A stretch of 64,000 bases of DNA from contig NZ_JBNHEP010000223.1 of NCBI RefSeq assembly GCF_050015995.1, positions 62,001 to 126,000 of the forward strand, in the 5' to 3' direction. Below, in pieces: positions 17,971 to 28,600 of this stretch (position 1 is the stretch's first letter; every line of letters begins with the position of its first letter). Below the pieces are notes generated by a model. That model ran no database searches, was not told the origin of the DNA, and worked only from the letters and a program-made list of their open reading frames with translations. Origin of the DNA: Trichodesmium sp050015995. Lineage in GTDB: Bacteria; Cyanobacteriota; Cyanobacteriia; Cyanobacteriales; Microcoleaceae. Both the position numbers and the translations under genes were made by a program.

Positions 17971-18005
17971 ACCTTGCCTAATTTGGGTGAGGTTTTTATT
18001 TTTTT
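17971..18005 (+). terminator. Rho-independent terminator after psbC
   Basis: ACCTTGCC pairs with GGGTGAGGT (one G-T pair region) around a short AATTT loop, followed by a run of T. It lies 48 bases after the psbC stop. Confidence 0.7.
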
Positions 18006-18821
18006 ATGTAATAGGGTGTCTAGCTTGAAAATGTGGTTCAATAATTAATAATTAACAATTAATAATTAATAATTACCTCTTCTGTAATAGAAGGATTGGC
18101 TAAAAGGAATTTTTTTCTTTTCTTGGTCGATTGGATATGGCGTTTCGCTGCGCGACATGAAAAGCGTTCGCGGCTTTGTAAGAGCGGGAAACCTCGCCAT
18201 CCCATCTACCAGGTCATGCTCCGCAAACGACCGCTTTCTTGGTCGATTGGATATACCGAAGAGACTTCGGCATCCCATCCTAACGGACTGCTCCGCAAAC
18301 GACCGCTTTTTCTACATGAATGGAGAGGCTTTATACCTTTATTTTTCGGTAAAAAAACCTACAGCGGTTTTCCTGCACGTTAGACCACAGTAGGGACGTT
18401 GCATGCAACGTCCCTACAAGGTTTTGGTTATGGCGATGTGGTTCGTCAATTTGAAAAGCACTGTAACCCCCCAACCCCCTTCCTATCCCCCCTTGCCCCC
18501 CTTTGAAAGCTATCCCTTATAAGGAACTCCTGAAACCCTGTGGATGAGGGAGTGGGGAGATGGGAAGATGGGGGGAGAAAAGCCTCTAATTAAATAGGTT
18601 TACTCTCCGGAAATGTCCATTGCATAACTTCTCTTTTTTGTCAAATTTTATGTTAAGAAAGATGTTTATAAAGCATAGCTTTGAAAGGGGGAAGGAGGGA
18701 AGGGGAATATCTCTCCCCTCTCGGAGCAGGAGAGGGTTTGGGGAAGAGGTCTTCCGTGGTTGGTAACTCGTTACTGACGATTTTAGTCTAGACACCCTAG
18801 TAAGTTGAGAAACTGATAAAT
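18006..18821. repeat. Mosaic of palindromic repeats in the psbC downstream spacer
   Basis: About 18110-18320 contains two imperfect copies of a unit with CTTGGTCGATTGGATAT, CCATCCCATC and TGCTCCGCAAACGACCGCTT. A related palindrome is at 50563-50735. Positions 18390-18417 form a perfect 28-base palindrome centred on GTTGCATGCAAC. Poly-G/poly-C runs at 18470-18510 and 18680-18735 resemble the insert in cbiA. Open frames here are by-products of repeats. Confidence 0.6.
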
Positions 18822-19625
18822 ATGAAGATAGAATTGCCGAATATATCTGAAAGTTTTAATCAGACTAAAGATTTTTTAGTTGAGAAAACTGATAAAGCAA
18901 AAGATTATATTTATGAAAAAACAGAAGCAGCTAAAAACTCTTTATCTGAATTAGCGAATCAATCAGTTAGTAGTATTAGTGAAGCAAAAAATCAAAGTGT
19001 TGAAGTTATTTCTCAAACTACTAACAGTGCTGTAAGTAGTTTTTCAGAAATAACTGCACAGACAAGGGAATTTTTTGCTGAAACAACTCAAAAATTGACT
19101 GATACTGCTACTACTACAACTAACCAAGCTGTGAAAAGTGTAGGTGAAGTTACTGATAATATAATGCAAACAAGGAAAAGCTTTAGTTATCTAGTTACTG
19201 AAGTTATTCAAAATTATTTTTCTCCTGCTATTATAGAGTGGGTCGAATCTAATCCTTTGATGGTTTGGTTATTAAATCATCCTTTAATTATATTAGCAGT
19301 TGGTTTGTTATTAATATTTATACTGTTAGGATTTTTGCAAGTAGTTAGTGATTTAGGTAAGTCATTATTTTTATTTATTTTAACTAGCCCCTTCAAAGTT
19401 TTTAAGAGTATTTGGAGCTTAAGTAATAAATCTACTTCTAAAAAATTTTCTAACGGAACTGATTTAGGTAAAAATTTAACATTAATAGATTCTTCAAATA
19501 AAATTATAAATAATCGCCAGAGACTAATGCAGATTTTGACTAGGTTGGAAAAAATCAAAAAGGAACAAGATTTACTTTTACAAGAAGCTTCAGAAATTAT
19601 TAAATCTCAATCAAAATTTAAGTAA
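18822..19625 (+). CDS. Membrane protein with LEA-like amphipathic N-terminus and C-terminal coiled coil
   Basis: The 267-residue protein is not assigned to a family. Residues 1-115 form a long amphipathic stretch rich in T, S, K, E and A with 11-residue-like periodicity (for example T-K-D-F-L-V-E-K-T-D-K-A-K-D), as in LEA or apolipoprotein-like helices. Residues about 140-190 contain one or two TM helices (P-L-I-I-L-A-V-G-L-L-L-I-F-I-L-L). The last 40 residues form a charged coiled coil. A membrane-associated scaffold or stress role is possible but not shown. The stop codon is supplied by the MITE-like repeat that starts at 19622, so the original C-terminus may have been slightly changed. Confidence 0.7.
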   Translation: MKIELPNISESFNQTKDFLVEKTDKAKDYIYEKTEAAKNSLSELANQSVSSISEAKNQSVEVISQTTNSAVSSFSEITAQTREFFAETTQKLTDTATTTTNQAVKSVGEVTDNIMQTRKSFSYLVTEVIQNYFSPAIIEWVESNPLMVWLLNHPLIILAVGLLLIFILLGFLQVVSDLGKSLFLFILTSPFKVFKSIWSLSNKSTSKKFSNGTDLGKNLTLIDSSNKIINNRQRLMQILTRLEKIKKEQDLLLQEASEIIKSQSKFK

Positions 19626-19843
19626 TACCGTTTCACGGAAGTTAAAAGCGAGTGCTAATTGGTGAGGTTTCCATTTCCTGCGGAAATGCTCCGCGAACAG
19701 AATGTAAGATCCACATCTGACAGTCAAAAGTAATTAATTAAGATTTTATAGGCTCAAAACTTTGACACGCTCAGTAATTTCAGGAAATTATTTCACTTAT
19801 GTAGTTTGAAACTATTTGTGACACCTTTAAAGTGAATTGGTAG
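19622..19843. repeat. MITE-like element, family GTAATACC, copy 2
   Basis: It starts GTAATACCGTTTCACGGAAG and ends AAAGTGAATTGGTA. It lies in the opposite orientation to the copy at 7381-7521. Both carry the GTGACA/TGTCAC and GTTTGAAACTATTTG-type blocks. It is about 80 bases longer than copy 1, because its interior holds TTTCCTGCGGAAATGCTCCGC. Confidence 0.55.
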
Positions 19844-20345
19844 AAAATTTATACTAATTTAATTTAGTTGTAGTTTCTCAAAGTGATAGTGGTCATTTGT
19901 GTGACAATTGATGCCTCAAAAATTTTTTTTGACTGTATAGAACCCATTTGGTATCTTTGTCAGCAATTAGATTTTTTACCAGGAGTCAGGAGTCAGGAGT
20001 TAGGAGTTAGGAGTTAGGAATTAGGAATTAGGAGGACAGAATCAGAAGATGGAGGGAAAACATAAGAGAAAAAGGTTGAAAAATACTCCCCACCTCCCTA
20101 TCTCTTTTTAGAGGTTGGTAAATCAAGAGATGAAACTTTAAGAGTAATCTGTTTCTAATACCTCTAAATATTTAACCAGAGTAAGTGATGGGTCTCACCC
20201 CTAGTAGAAAATCATCCCACCAATTACCAACGCCTCTTTTTAAATATATCTCAAATGGGTTCTATATAAAGAAAAAGTTGATTTTATTCAGAAGTAAATT
20301 CTTGCTAGATAAAATTATATTGACATTAAATTACTAGCAATATAT
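19844..20345. other. Intergenic region with STRR
   Basis: A 7-base array (AGGAGTC passing into AGGAGTT and AGGAATT) runs from 19981 to about 20033. The phrase AACCCATTTGGTATCTT near 19941 is mirrored by AAATGGGTTCTATATAAAG near 20250, perhaps the ends of another element. No gene was seen. Confidence 0.45.
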
Positions 20346-20789
20346 ATGGTCAGTCAAAAAACAATTGATATTGTTAAATCTACAGCTCCTATTCTCAAAA
20401 AACAGGGAAAGCAAATTACTACTCGGATGTATGAAATAATGTTTCAAAATCACCCTGAAATTCAATCACAATTTGATATGTCGGCTCAAGCTGATGGCTC
20501 TCAATCAGCAAAATTAGCAACTGCAGTTTATGCTTATGCTACTCATATTGATGATTTGGCTGGTTTAAAATCAATGGTTGAAAAAATTGCTCACCGCCAT
20601 GTACAAACTCATGTACAACCGGAACAATATCCAATAGTGGGAGAATGTATGTTGCAAGCTATGCAGGATGTTTTGGGAGAAGGTGCAACGCCAGAAGTTA
20701 TAGATGCTTGGGCGGAAGCTTATCAGGTATTGGCGGAGGTTTTTATTCACCGAGAGCATGAAATATATGAGGAGGAAGGTGTTTCCTGA
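20346..20789 (+). CDS. Single-domain globin (flavohaemoglobin-type)
   Basis: The 147-residue protein aligns by eye with the globin half of flavohaemoglobin: T-I-D-I-V-K-S-T-A-P-I-L near the start, R-M-Y-E-I-M-F with the distal Tyr (B10), I-A-H-R-H-V with the proximal His, P-E-Q-Y-P-I-V-G-E, and D-A-W-A-E-A-Y-Q-V-L-A. The FAD/NAD reductase half is absent. Such proteins bind O2 and NO and can act as NO dioxygenases if a reductase partner is available; that role is inferred. The following gene, cbiA/cobB-like, begins 33 bases after the stop and may be cotranscribed. Confidence 0.88.
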   Translation: MVSQKTIDIVKSTAPILKKQGKQITTRMYEIMFQNHPEIQSQFDMSAQADGSQSAKLATAVYAYATHIDDLAGLKSMVEKIAHRHVQTHVQPEQYPIVGECMLQAMQDVLGEGATPEVIDAWAEAYQVLAEVFIHREHEIYEEEGVS

Positions 20790-20822
20790 TTTCATTTTTT
20801 TTAGTTAAAAAAGGGGGAAATA

Positions 20823-22382
20823 TTGAGTTTAATAGTTGCAGGGGAGCGTAGTGGTGTTGGCAAAACAACTGTTACGTTGGCGTTACTAGCTTATTTAAAA
20901 CGGCAACATCTTAAGGTGCAGTCATTTAAAGTGGGACCTGATTACATTGACCCAATGTTTCATCAATATGTGACGGGTAAACCTTGTCGGAATTTAGACC
21001 CAGTGCTGACTTCTGAAGTTTATGTGCAACAATGTTTTGGGCGTAATATTCAGGATGTTGATTGTGCTTTGGTGGAGGGGGTGATGGGTTTGTTTGATGG
21101 GGTGAAGTTTTTCGATCGCTCGTTAGAAAGGGGGGAATTTTATCCCCCCTTACCCCCCTTTCAAAGGGGGGAATTTTATCCCCCCTTACCCCCCTTTCAA
21201 AGGGGGGGAGCTGGTAAGTGTTTTCCTGATTTTGCTTCTACTGCTCATATTTCCCGGTTACTGAATTTGCCTGTTTTGTTGGTGCTTGACTGCAGTCGGT
21301 TGTCTGCTTCTGTAGCAGCGATCGCTCATGGTTTTGTTTCTTTCGATCCTACTATTAATTTTGCTGGTTTGATACTTAACCGGGTGGGGAGCGATCGCCA
21401 CTTACAACTACTGCAAAATTCTTTAAAATGTACAAATTTACCTGTACTTGGGGTTTTCAGACGGTATCAAAATATTAGTATTCCTGACCGACATTTGGGT
21501 TTAGTTCCTACTGATGAAATGCCGAATTTAGATAATTTGATTAATGATTTAGTTGATTTGGCTGAAACTTGTTTTGATTGGGAAAAATTACTGCCTCTTT
21601 TAAAAGTTGAAAATGAGAAGTCTCAGGAGGTTTTATATACTAATATTTGCTCTGATAAGAACATACATTTTCCCAGCTTAGTTGCCAATAATTTTGAGAA
21701 AAAAAGGTCAGAAATTTTGATAGGAGTGGCTCGCGATCGGGCATTTAATTTCTATTATCAAGATAACCTGGATATTCTGGAAGAGTTAGGAGCAAAAATA
21801 TTATTTTGGAGTCCGCTAAAAGATGAAAATTTACCAGTAGGAATACAAGGTTTATATTTTGGTGGCGGATTTCCAGAAGTTTTTGCTCAACAGTTAAGTG
21901 AAAATTTTCTTGTTAGAAAGGCAGTTAAGGAAGCAATTATTTCGGGAATGCCGACTTATGCTGAATGTGGTGGGTTGATGTATTTATCTGAAGCAATTAT
22001 TGACTTTAATAGTAACTCTTGGCAGATGGTAGGAATTTTGCCGACTAAGGCAGTAATGGGGAAAAGTTTAAAGTTAGGATATCGGCAAGCAATTTCTAAT
22101 ATAGATACTCCTTTATTAGTAGCAAATACACAAGTTTATGGCCATGAATTTCATCGTTCAGAATTAACTGAAGTACCTCCAATACCTCTATATAAAATGT
22201 GGCGAATTGATGAGAAAAAAAATCAGATTCAGGCAACTTTTGAAGGCTGGAATTTTTATCAAGTTCATGCTTCTTATATTCATCTTCATTGGGGAAATAG
22301 AGTAGATATTCCGAGGAGATTCATTGAGCAGGGGAGTAGGGTAGTGGGGGAGTGGGGGAGAAGTCAAAATAAGAATAATTAA
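20823..22382 (+). CDS. cbiA: Cobyrinate a,c-diamide synthase (CbiA/CobB), with an in-frame repeat insertion
   Basis: The N-terminal ATPase domain has the P-loop G-E-R-S-G-V-G-K-T-T, followed by K-V-G-P-D-Y-I-D-P-M-F. The C-terminal class I glutamine amidotransferase domain has the nucleophile in Y-A-E-C-G-G-L-M-Y (about residue 381) and G-H-E-F-H-R-S. It amidates cobyrinate a and c carboxylates during B12 synthesis. The start is TTG at 20823 with AAGGGGGA seven bases upstream. At residues about 103-130 two 12-residue units G-E-F-Y-P-P-L-P-P-F-Q-R are inserted, encoded by a palindromic DNA repeat, which lengthens the protein to 519 residues. The last 15-20 residues are encoded by another G-rich spacer repeat. 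Despite this, the catalytic motifs are intact. Confidence 0.92.
   Translation: MSLIVAGERSGVGKTTVTLALLAYLKRQHLKVQSFKVGPDYIDPMFHQYVTGKPCRNLDPVLTSEVYVQQCFGRNIQDVDCALVEGVMGLFDGVKFFDRSLERGEFYPPLPPFQRGEFYPPLPPFQRGGAGKCFPDFASTAHISRLLNLPVLLVLDCSRLSASVAAIAHGFVSFDPTINFAGLILNRVGSDRHLQLLQNSLKCTNLPVLGVFRRYQNISIPDRHLGLVPTDEMPNLDNLINDLVDLAETCFDWEKLLPLLKVENEKSQEVLYTNICSDKNIHFPSLVANNFEKKRSEILIGVARDRAFNFYYQDNLDILEELGAKILFWSPLKDENLPVGIQGLYFGGGFPEVFAQQLSENFLVRKAVKEAIISGMPTYAECGGLMYLSEAIIDFNSNSWQMVGILPTKAVMGKSLKLGYRQAISNIDTPLLVANTQVYGHEFHRSELTEVPPIPLYKMWRIDEKKNQIQATFEGWNFYQVHASYIHLHWGNRVDIPRRFIEQGSRVVGEWGRSQNKNN
21127..21208. repeat. Two 36-base palindromic G/C-run units inside cbiA
   Basis: The unit is AAAGGGGGGAATTTTAT then CCCCCCTTA and CCCCCCTTTC, repeated at 21127-21162 and 21163-21198 with a partial third. 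Because 36 is a multiple of three, the frame is kept, adding G-E-F-Y-P-P-L-P-P-F-Q-R twice. Related runs lie at 18487-18510 and at 62902-62938 inside the giant kinase gene. Confidence 0.8.
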
Positions 22383-22399
22383 CACGCTACTAACTAATA

Positions 22400-22528
22400 A
22401 TATCATGTCCGGTTGAATAGGTATAATTAAAGCTTGTAGTAGGGCTTTAGCCCGACCTATCTATATATCGGGCTAAAGCCCTACTACAAACAACAACTTT
22501 TTTATCACTAATTATCCGGACATGATAT
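22400..22528. repeat. MITE-like element, family ATATCATGTCCGG, copy 1
   Basis: Terminal inverted repeats are ATATCATGTCCGG and CCGGACATGATAT (perfect). The interior holds two 20-base arms, GTAGTAGGGCTTTAGCCCGA and its exact complement, around a short AT-rich loop. Other copies are at 47622-47726 and 57521-57694. Flanks match 7040-7135, which lacks the element. Confidence 0.8.
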
Positions 22529-22654
22529 TTTTATCAAAAAGGTTATTCCACCTGTGTTAATTACTTAATAATTGAAGTTTCACCCAAGTATATTATTCTT
22601 TTTTCACCCTTGGTATAAAAAGAAAGAGACTAGAGATAAAATATCACATATATT

Positions 22655-22868
22655 TAGAGCTTGCTGATTAAATATAAAAGCATTGACAGAGAAATAAGGT
22701 GCTTTTTTAGCTCTTGAAAAAGTACCTGGTTTTCAGTTCTTCATTCTCAAAAAGTTAGAATTTATGGCAAGAGTTGGGCAAAAAAATTACTCCTGTACGG
22801 ACGTTCCATGCAACGTCCCTACCTACTCCCCTACTCCTGAAAAAAGACTTTTTCAGCAAACCCTATTT
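22655..22868. repeat. MITE-like element, family AGGGCTTGCTGA, copy 1
   Basis: It begins AGAGCTTGCTGATTAAAT and ends TTTTTCAGCAAACCCTA. The copy at 34533-34774 shares both ends and AAGCATT.ACAG just inside. The interior includes an imperfect palindrome, GGACGTTCCATGCAACGTCC. A single end also occurs near 23337 and near 4476. Confidence 0.6.
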
Positions 22869-22975
22869 AGAGGTCTGAACAAGTCGGCTTTTTTTGATTC
22901 TGCCTCCTAATCTCTGCATATTTTTGGTAAAATTGGTAAAATTAAGAACTGTTCAATACCAAATTAAAAAATCAA

Positions 22976-23326
22976 ATGACTGTATCTGTACAATTTATTG
23001 AAGGATTGAATGAGAAAATTACAGAAGTTAGTCTGAGAAAACGTCGTAACTCGGACACAAAAATCGTTGTATTAATATTTGACCGCCTGCAAGCTACTGA
23101 GAGTTTTCGTTCCTTCACTAATAAAATAAATAAATTATGGTTGAAAGACGAGGAGGGAGATATTGAAGTATCTCCCAATGGGATTAAGTTTTTGTCTGCT
23201 GATGAAAGTGATTTTTCCAAGGTAGAATGTTCTTTTGAAGTTGATTCAGAGGAAAATTTTGAGAGAGTAATGCGATTTTTGCACCGTTATGCTGAGGCTA
23301 ATGGTTTTGAGTTTAAGTCTAATTAG
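22976..23326 (+). CDS. Psb28-like photosystem II assembly protein (probably the Psb28-2 type)
   Basis: The 116-residue protein keeps the Psb28 frame: an N-terminal V-Q-F-I-E-G, the central L-W-L-K-D-E-E-G-D-I-E-V, and the end F-E-R-V-M-R-F-L-H-R-Y-A-E-A-N-G-F-E-F. Psb28 binds PSII assembly intermediates on the cytoplasmic side. The middle is far from the usual R-S-R-D-G-x-x-G-x-A-x-F sequence (here R-R-N-S-D-T-K-I-V-V-L-I-F), which is why a second paralogue like Psb28-2 is favoured over the main form. The gene is isolated between two repeat-filled spacers. Confidence 0.8.
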   Translation: MTVSVQFIEGLNEKITEVSLRKRRNSDTKIVVLIFDRLQATESFRSFTNKINKLWLKDEEGDIEVSPNGIKFLSADESDFSKVECSFEVDSEENFERVMRFLHRYAEANGFEFKSN

Positions 23327-24281
23327 GCAAATAATAGGGTCTGCTGAAAAAGTTTTTGGTAAGGAGAGACAACAAGGAATAGGTAAGAGTATTTTTGAGG
23401 TTGAACAGGAGTAAAATATTTCACTATAAGAGAATAAATGTATCAGTAAATTTAACAAAGGGAATAGGTAATAGGGGGTAGGCAAGAATACACAACTATT
23501 GGTCACCAAAAAATAGTCCTAAAATCTTGACTAAAATATAGCTAATTATCAAAGAGTGAGGACTTTTACTATAGCAATCCTAAATTGGTTGTGACAATTT
23601 TTATAATAGTTAATTTTAACTGAAAACTTTGAAAATTCTGACTCCTGAATCCTAAGTGCCTCCAAAATATAGCAATTCCCATACTGGTGAAGTACAAAAT
23701 TTTAGGTTTAAGGGAACCCTTAACAGGGAACGGGTAACAGGAAACATGGAAGAAAAAGACAAAAAGATAACTGTACCTCACAACCTTGGGAAACCCTATA
23801 TTATAACTTAAATAGGATTGCTATATTATACCAATTTAAAAAAAGAATGTTACGAATAGTAAGGGGAATAAAAATATTTTTCAGAAGATTTACCTTTGAC
23901 AAAAAAGATAATTTCTGAGTTAAAATATAGTATTAAAGGCATTCCCATACGACTCCTAACTCCTGACTCAAACAAAAATTATCTAGTCATTTGTAGCAAA
24001 CATTTATCAAAATGGTATTAGGGATGAATGTAAATTTATTCTATCGGTTCAAGCTTTAACATTTTGTTGAAAAAGAATCTCTAAGAGTTCAAATTTTGGA
24101 TTAGTGTGGAAGGGTTTGTCTCCTAACTTGCAAATAGATAAATAAACAATTTCCCTCAAAAATTTGATAAATTAAAGTTTCAGATTTGCCGAAATAAATG
24201 TTATTGCTGTAGGGGCGGGTTCAAGAAAAAAACTTGTAGAGCTAAATTGGATAAAAATTAAAATCATTAAAGGGAAAAAAA
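23327..24281. other. Repeat-filled spacer
   Basis: It contains a lone end AGGGTCTGCTGAAAAAG near 23336, the inverted-repeat element at 23570-23825, and AT-rich sequence to 24281. TCTAACTCCTGACTC-type heptamers lie near 23955. No gene was seen. Confidence 0.4.
23570..23825. repeat. MITE-like element, family TATAGCAATCC, copy 1
   Basis: Ends are TATAGCAATCC and GGATTGCTATA, an exact 11-base inverted repeat. Length is 256 bases. A second copy is at 43316-43440, and a lone end is near 41356. The copies share their ends and little of the interior. Confidence 0.7.
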
Positions 24282-24773
24282 ATGAGTAAATCAATAGTAG
24301 TTAAACAACTGATTTCCCAGGAAATTACATCACAGAATTTTCGACCTTTTGGGCAAGTAATTTGGGCTTCAGCAGATGGCAAAAAATATGACCAAGATGA
24401 TGCTCAATTAAGTTTAGAAAATGGTACGCCGCGATTCTATATTATGAGGTTGAAAAAAAGAGGTCGAAAGTTTACAAAAATTACTCGTCATGGGCAATGT
24501 ACTCAATGTTTAGGTTCTCTAGAAGGAAAGGAATGGTTAATGGCAGTTGCTCCACCTTGTGCAGAAGAGGCACCTAAATTAGAGAATGTAGTTGCTTTTA
24601 AAATTCCCGGAAATTGTTTTATTAAATTAGAGGTGGGAACCTGGCACGCTGGACCTTATTTTGAGCAAGATTTTGTGGATTTTTACAACCTGGAATTAAG
24701 TGATACAAATGTTGTGGATCATTTTACTCACGACTTTGCTAGAAGTCATAATTTAGAGTTAGAAATTGTTTGA
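24282..24773 (+). CDS. Ureidoglycolate lyase-like cupin (AllA family)
   Basis: The 163-residue protein fits PF04115: an N-terminal F-R-P-F-G-Q-V-I-W, then R-H-G-Q-C-T-Q-C-L-G-S-L-E-G, W-L-M-A-V-A-P-P, a glycine turn I-P-G-N-C-F, and G-T-W-H-A-G-P-Y-F near the end, the cupin-type histidine site. AllA converts ureidoglycolate to glyoxylate and urea in purine catabolism. AAGGGA lies close upstream of the ATG. The deaminase/amidase group at 32.6-36.2 kb is also nitrogen-salvage-like, but 7.8 kb and a giant gene lie between, so a joint pathway is only inferred. Confidence 0.75.
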   Translation: MSKSIVVKQLISQEITSQNFRPFGQVIWASADGKKYDQDDAQLSLENGTPRFYIMRLKKRGRKFTKITRHGQCTQCLGSLEGKEWLMAVAPPCAEEAPKLENVVAFKIPGNCFIKLEVGTWHAGPYFEQDFVDFYNLELSDTNVVDHFTHDFARSHNLELEIV

Positions 24774-25624
<851 letters not shown>

Positions 25625-28600
25625 TTACACCACAGTAAAATCATCCGCAGTAACTAAACTTGCATCAATACCTGAGATGCTAGCTAAAGTTTCCCCAGAA
25701 GCAGTAACATTAATTAAAGTCGAACCGCCACTGTTGACAATATCTAACTCATTAAAACCTACCCCTTCTAATTTAATTTTGTCTGTGCCATCCTCAAAAT
25801 CTTGAATTACATCTACACCCATTGCTGGACCGATGATGAAAGTATCTGCACCTGTACCACCATTATATGTGTCGTTGCCTATACCACCGTTGAGGATGTC
25901 GTCTCCCTTTCCACCATCTAGGAAGTCTTTGCCATCCCCTCCAGACAATGTATCTGCTCCACTGCGTCCATAAAGTATGTCGTTGCCTACACCTCCATCT
26001 AGGGAGTCCTTGTTGCTACCACCATCTAGGAAGTCCTTGCCATTCCCTCCAGACAATGTATCCGCTCCCCTGTCTCCATAGAGTATGTCGTTGTTGTTAC
26101 CTCCATCTAGGAAGTCCTTGTCATCCCCTCCAAACAATATATCTGCTCCACTGTATCCAAAAACTGTGTCTTTGCCATCCCCTCCAGACAATGTATCTGC
26201 TCCACCAAAACCGTAGAGTTGATCGTTACCTGCTAATGCTGAGTAATTTTCGGCAATTTTAGTACCTAAGAAAATATCGTCACCAGCAGTTCCTTGTATT
26301 GTGGAAGTTTCATTAAGATCATTGACATTAATGGTAACTGCCTCTTGATAAGTATCTCCATTGGCGTCAGTAGTCTGGACTCGGATATTGTAAGTAGACT
26401 GAGTTTCATAGTCTGGGGAACTATTGATTTTTAGTTGGTTTTCTTCAATGGTGAAGGCTGAGTTATCGGTATCTCCAGTACCTGCTACTAAGGAATAAGT
26501 AAACCTATCTCCATCATCTGGGTCGGTGGTAGTTAATGTCCCGACGACAGTGTTGGCTGCTACGTTTTCGTCAATAGTTTCATTACTGAGTAGGATGTCA
26601 GTGGGTGCGGAGTTCTCATTAAGATCATTGACATTAATGGTAACTGCCTCTTGATAAGTATCTCCATTGGCGTCAGTAGTCTGGACTCGGATATTGTAAG
26701 TAGACTGAGTTTCATAGTCTGGGGAACTATTGATTTTTAGTTGGTTTTCTTCAATGGTGAAGGCTGAGTTATCGGTATCTCCAGTACCTGCTACTAAGGA
26801 ATAAGTAAAGCTATCTCCAATATCGGAGTCGGTGGTAGTTAATGTGCCGACTACACTGTTGGCTGCCACATTTTCATCAATAGTTTGACTGCTGAGTAGG
26901 ATGTCAGTGGGGGCAGAGTTCTCATTAAGATCGTTAACATTAATGGTTACTTCCTCTTCATAAGTGGCTCCATTACTATCAGTAGTTTGGATGCGGATAT
27001 TGTAACTTGACTTAGTTTCAAAGTCTGGGGAACTATTGATTTTTAGTTGGTCTCCATCAATAGTGAAGGCTGAGTTATCCTCGTCTCCTTCACCTGCTAC
27101 TAAGGAATAAGTAAAGCTATCTCCAATATCGGAGTCGGTGGTAGTTAATGTGCCGACTACACTGTTGGCTGCCACATTTTCATCAATAGTTTGACTGCTG
27201 AGTAGGATGTCAGTGGGGGCAGAGTTCTCATTAAGATCGTTAACATTAATGGTTACTTCCTCTTCATAAGTGGCTCCATTACTATCAGTAGTTTGGACTC
27301 GAATCTCGTAACTAGACTTAGTTTCAAAGTCTGGAGAACTATTAATTTTCAGTTGGTCTCCATCAATGGTGAAGGCTGAGTTATCGGTATCTCCAGTACC
27401 TGCTACTAAGGAATAAGTAAACCTATCTCCATCATCTGGGTCGGTGGTAGTTAATGTCCCGACGACAGTGTTGGCTGCTACATTTTCATCAATAGTTTGA
27501 CTGCTGAGTAGGATGTCAGTGGGGGCAGAGTTCTCATTAAGATCGTTAACATTAATGGTTACTTCCTCTTCATAAGTGGCTCCATTACTATCAGTAGTTT
27601 GGATGCGGATATTGTAACTTGACTTAGTTTCAAAGTCTGGAGAACTATTAATTTTCAGTTGGTCTCCATCAATAGTGAAGGCTGAGTTATCGGTGTCTCC
27701 AGTACCTGCTACTAGGGAATAAGTAAAGCTATCTCCAATATCGGAGTCGGTGGTAGTTAATGTGCCGACCACACTGTTGGCTGCCACATTTTCGTCAATG
27801 GTTGGATTGGTGTCTGAGAATTTAACTAAATAGCTATCTAAACCCCCATTACTGGTTAAATCATTTGTGCCGTCTCCGTCGATATCGATGCTGCCATCAA
27901 AGCTTCCTGTAGCCCATACATTACCATTTCTGTCGGTGGCTATGCCTTCATCAAAACCAATACCCCGGATATTTTGGGCAAACAACAAGTTCCCATTAGT
28001 ATCGAACTTGGCTACATAGCTATTCCGATTCCCATTACTGGTCAAATCATTGGTACCGTCTCCGTCGATATCAATGCTGCCATCGAAGTATCCTGTAGCC
28101 CATACATCACCATTTCTATCGGTGGCTATGCTTTCGCCTCCATCAAAATCACTACCCCCGATATTTTGGGCAAACAACAAGTTCCCATTAGTATCGAACT
28201 TGGCTACATAGCTATCCCGACCCCCATTACTGATTAAATCATTTGTGCCGTTTCCATCAAGATCGATGCTGCCATCAAAGCTTCCTGTAATCCAAACATT
28301 ACTATCCTTGTCGGTGGCTATGCCTTGACCTCCGCGCTCGGGAACATTAACACCCCCGATATTTTGGGCGAACAGGAATTTGCCATCAGTATCGAACTTG
28401 GCTACATAGCCATCATCTCGGCCATTATTAGTCAAATCATTTGTGCCGTCTCCATTGATGTCGATGTTGCTACCAAACTCTCCTATAACCCAGACATTAC
28501 TATCCCTGTCTATCGCGATTTCAAAGATATAATCATTCTCAAGACCGCCGATATTTTGTGCAAACAGGAAGTCGCCATCAGTATTGAACTTGGCCACATA

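Noticed and set aside
18096..18393. Open frames of 78 to 95 codons downstream of psbC
   Set aside because: They run through imperfect direct repeats and palindromes also found near 50.6 kb, overlap each other in two frames, and have no ribosome-binding site.
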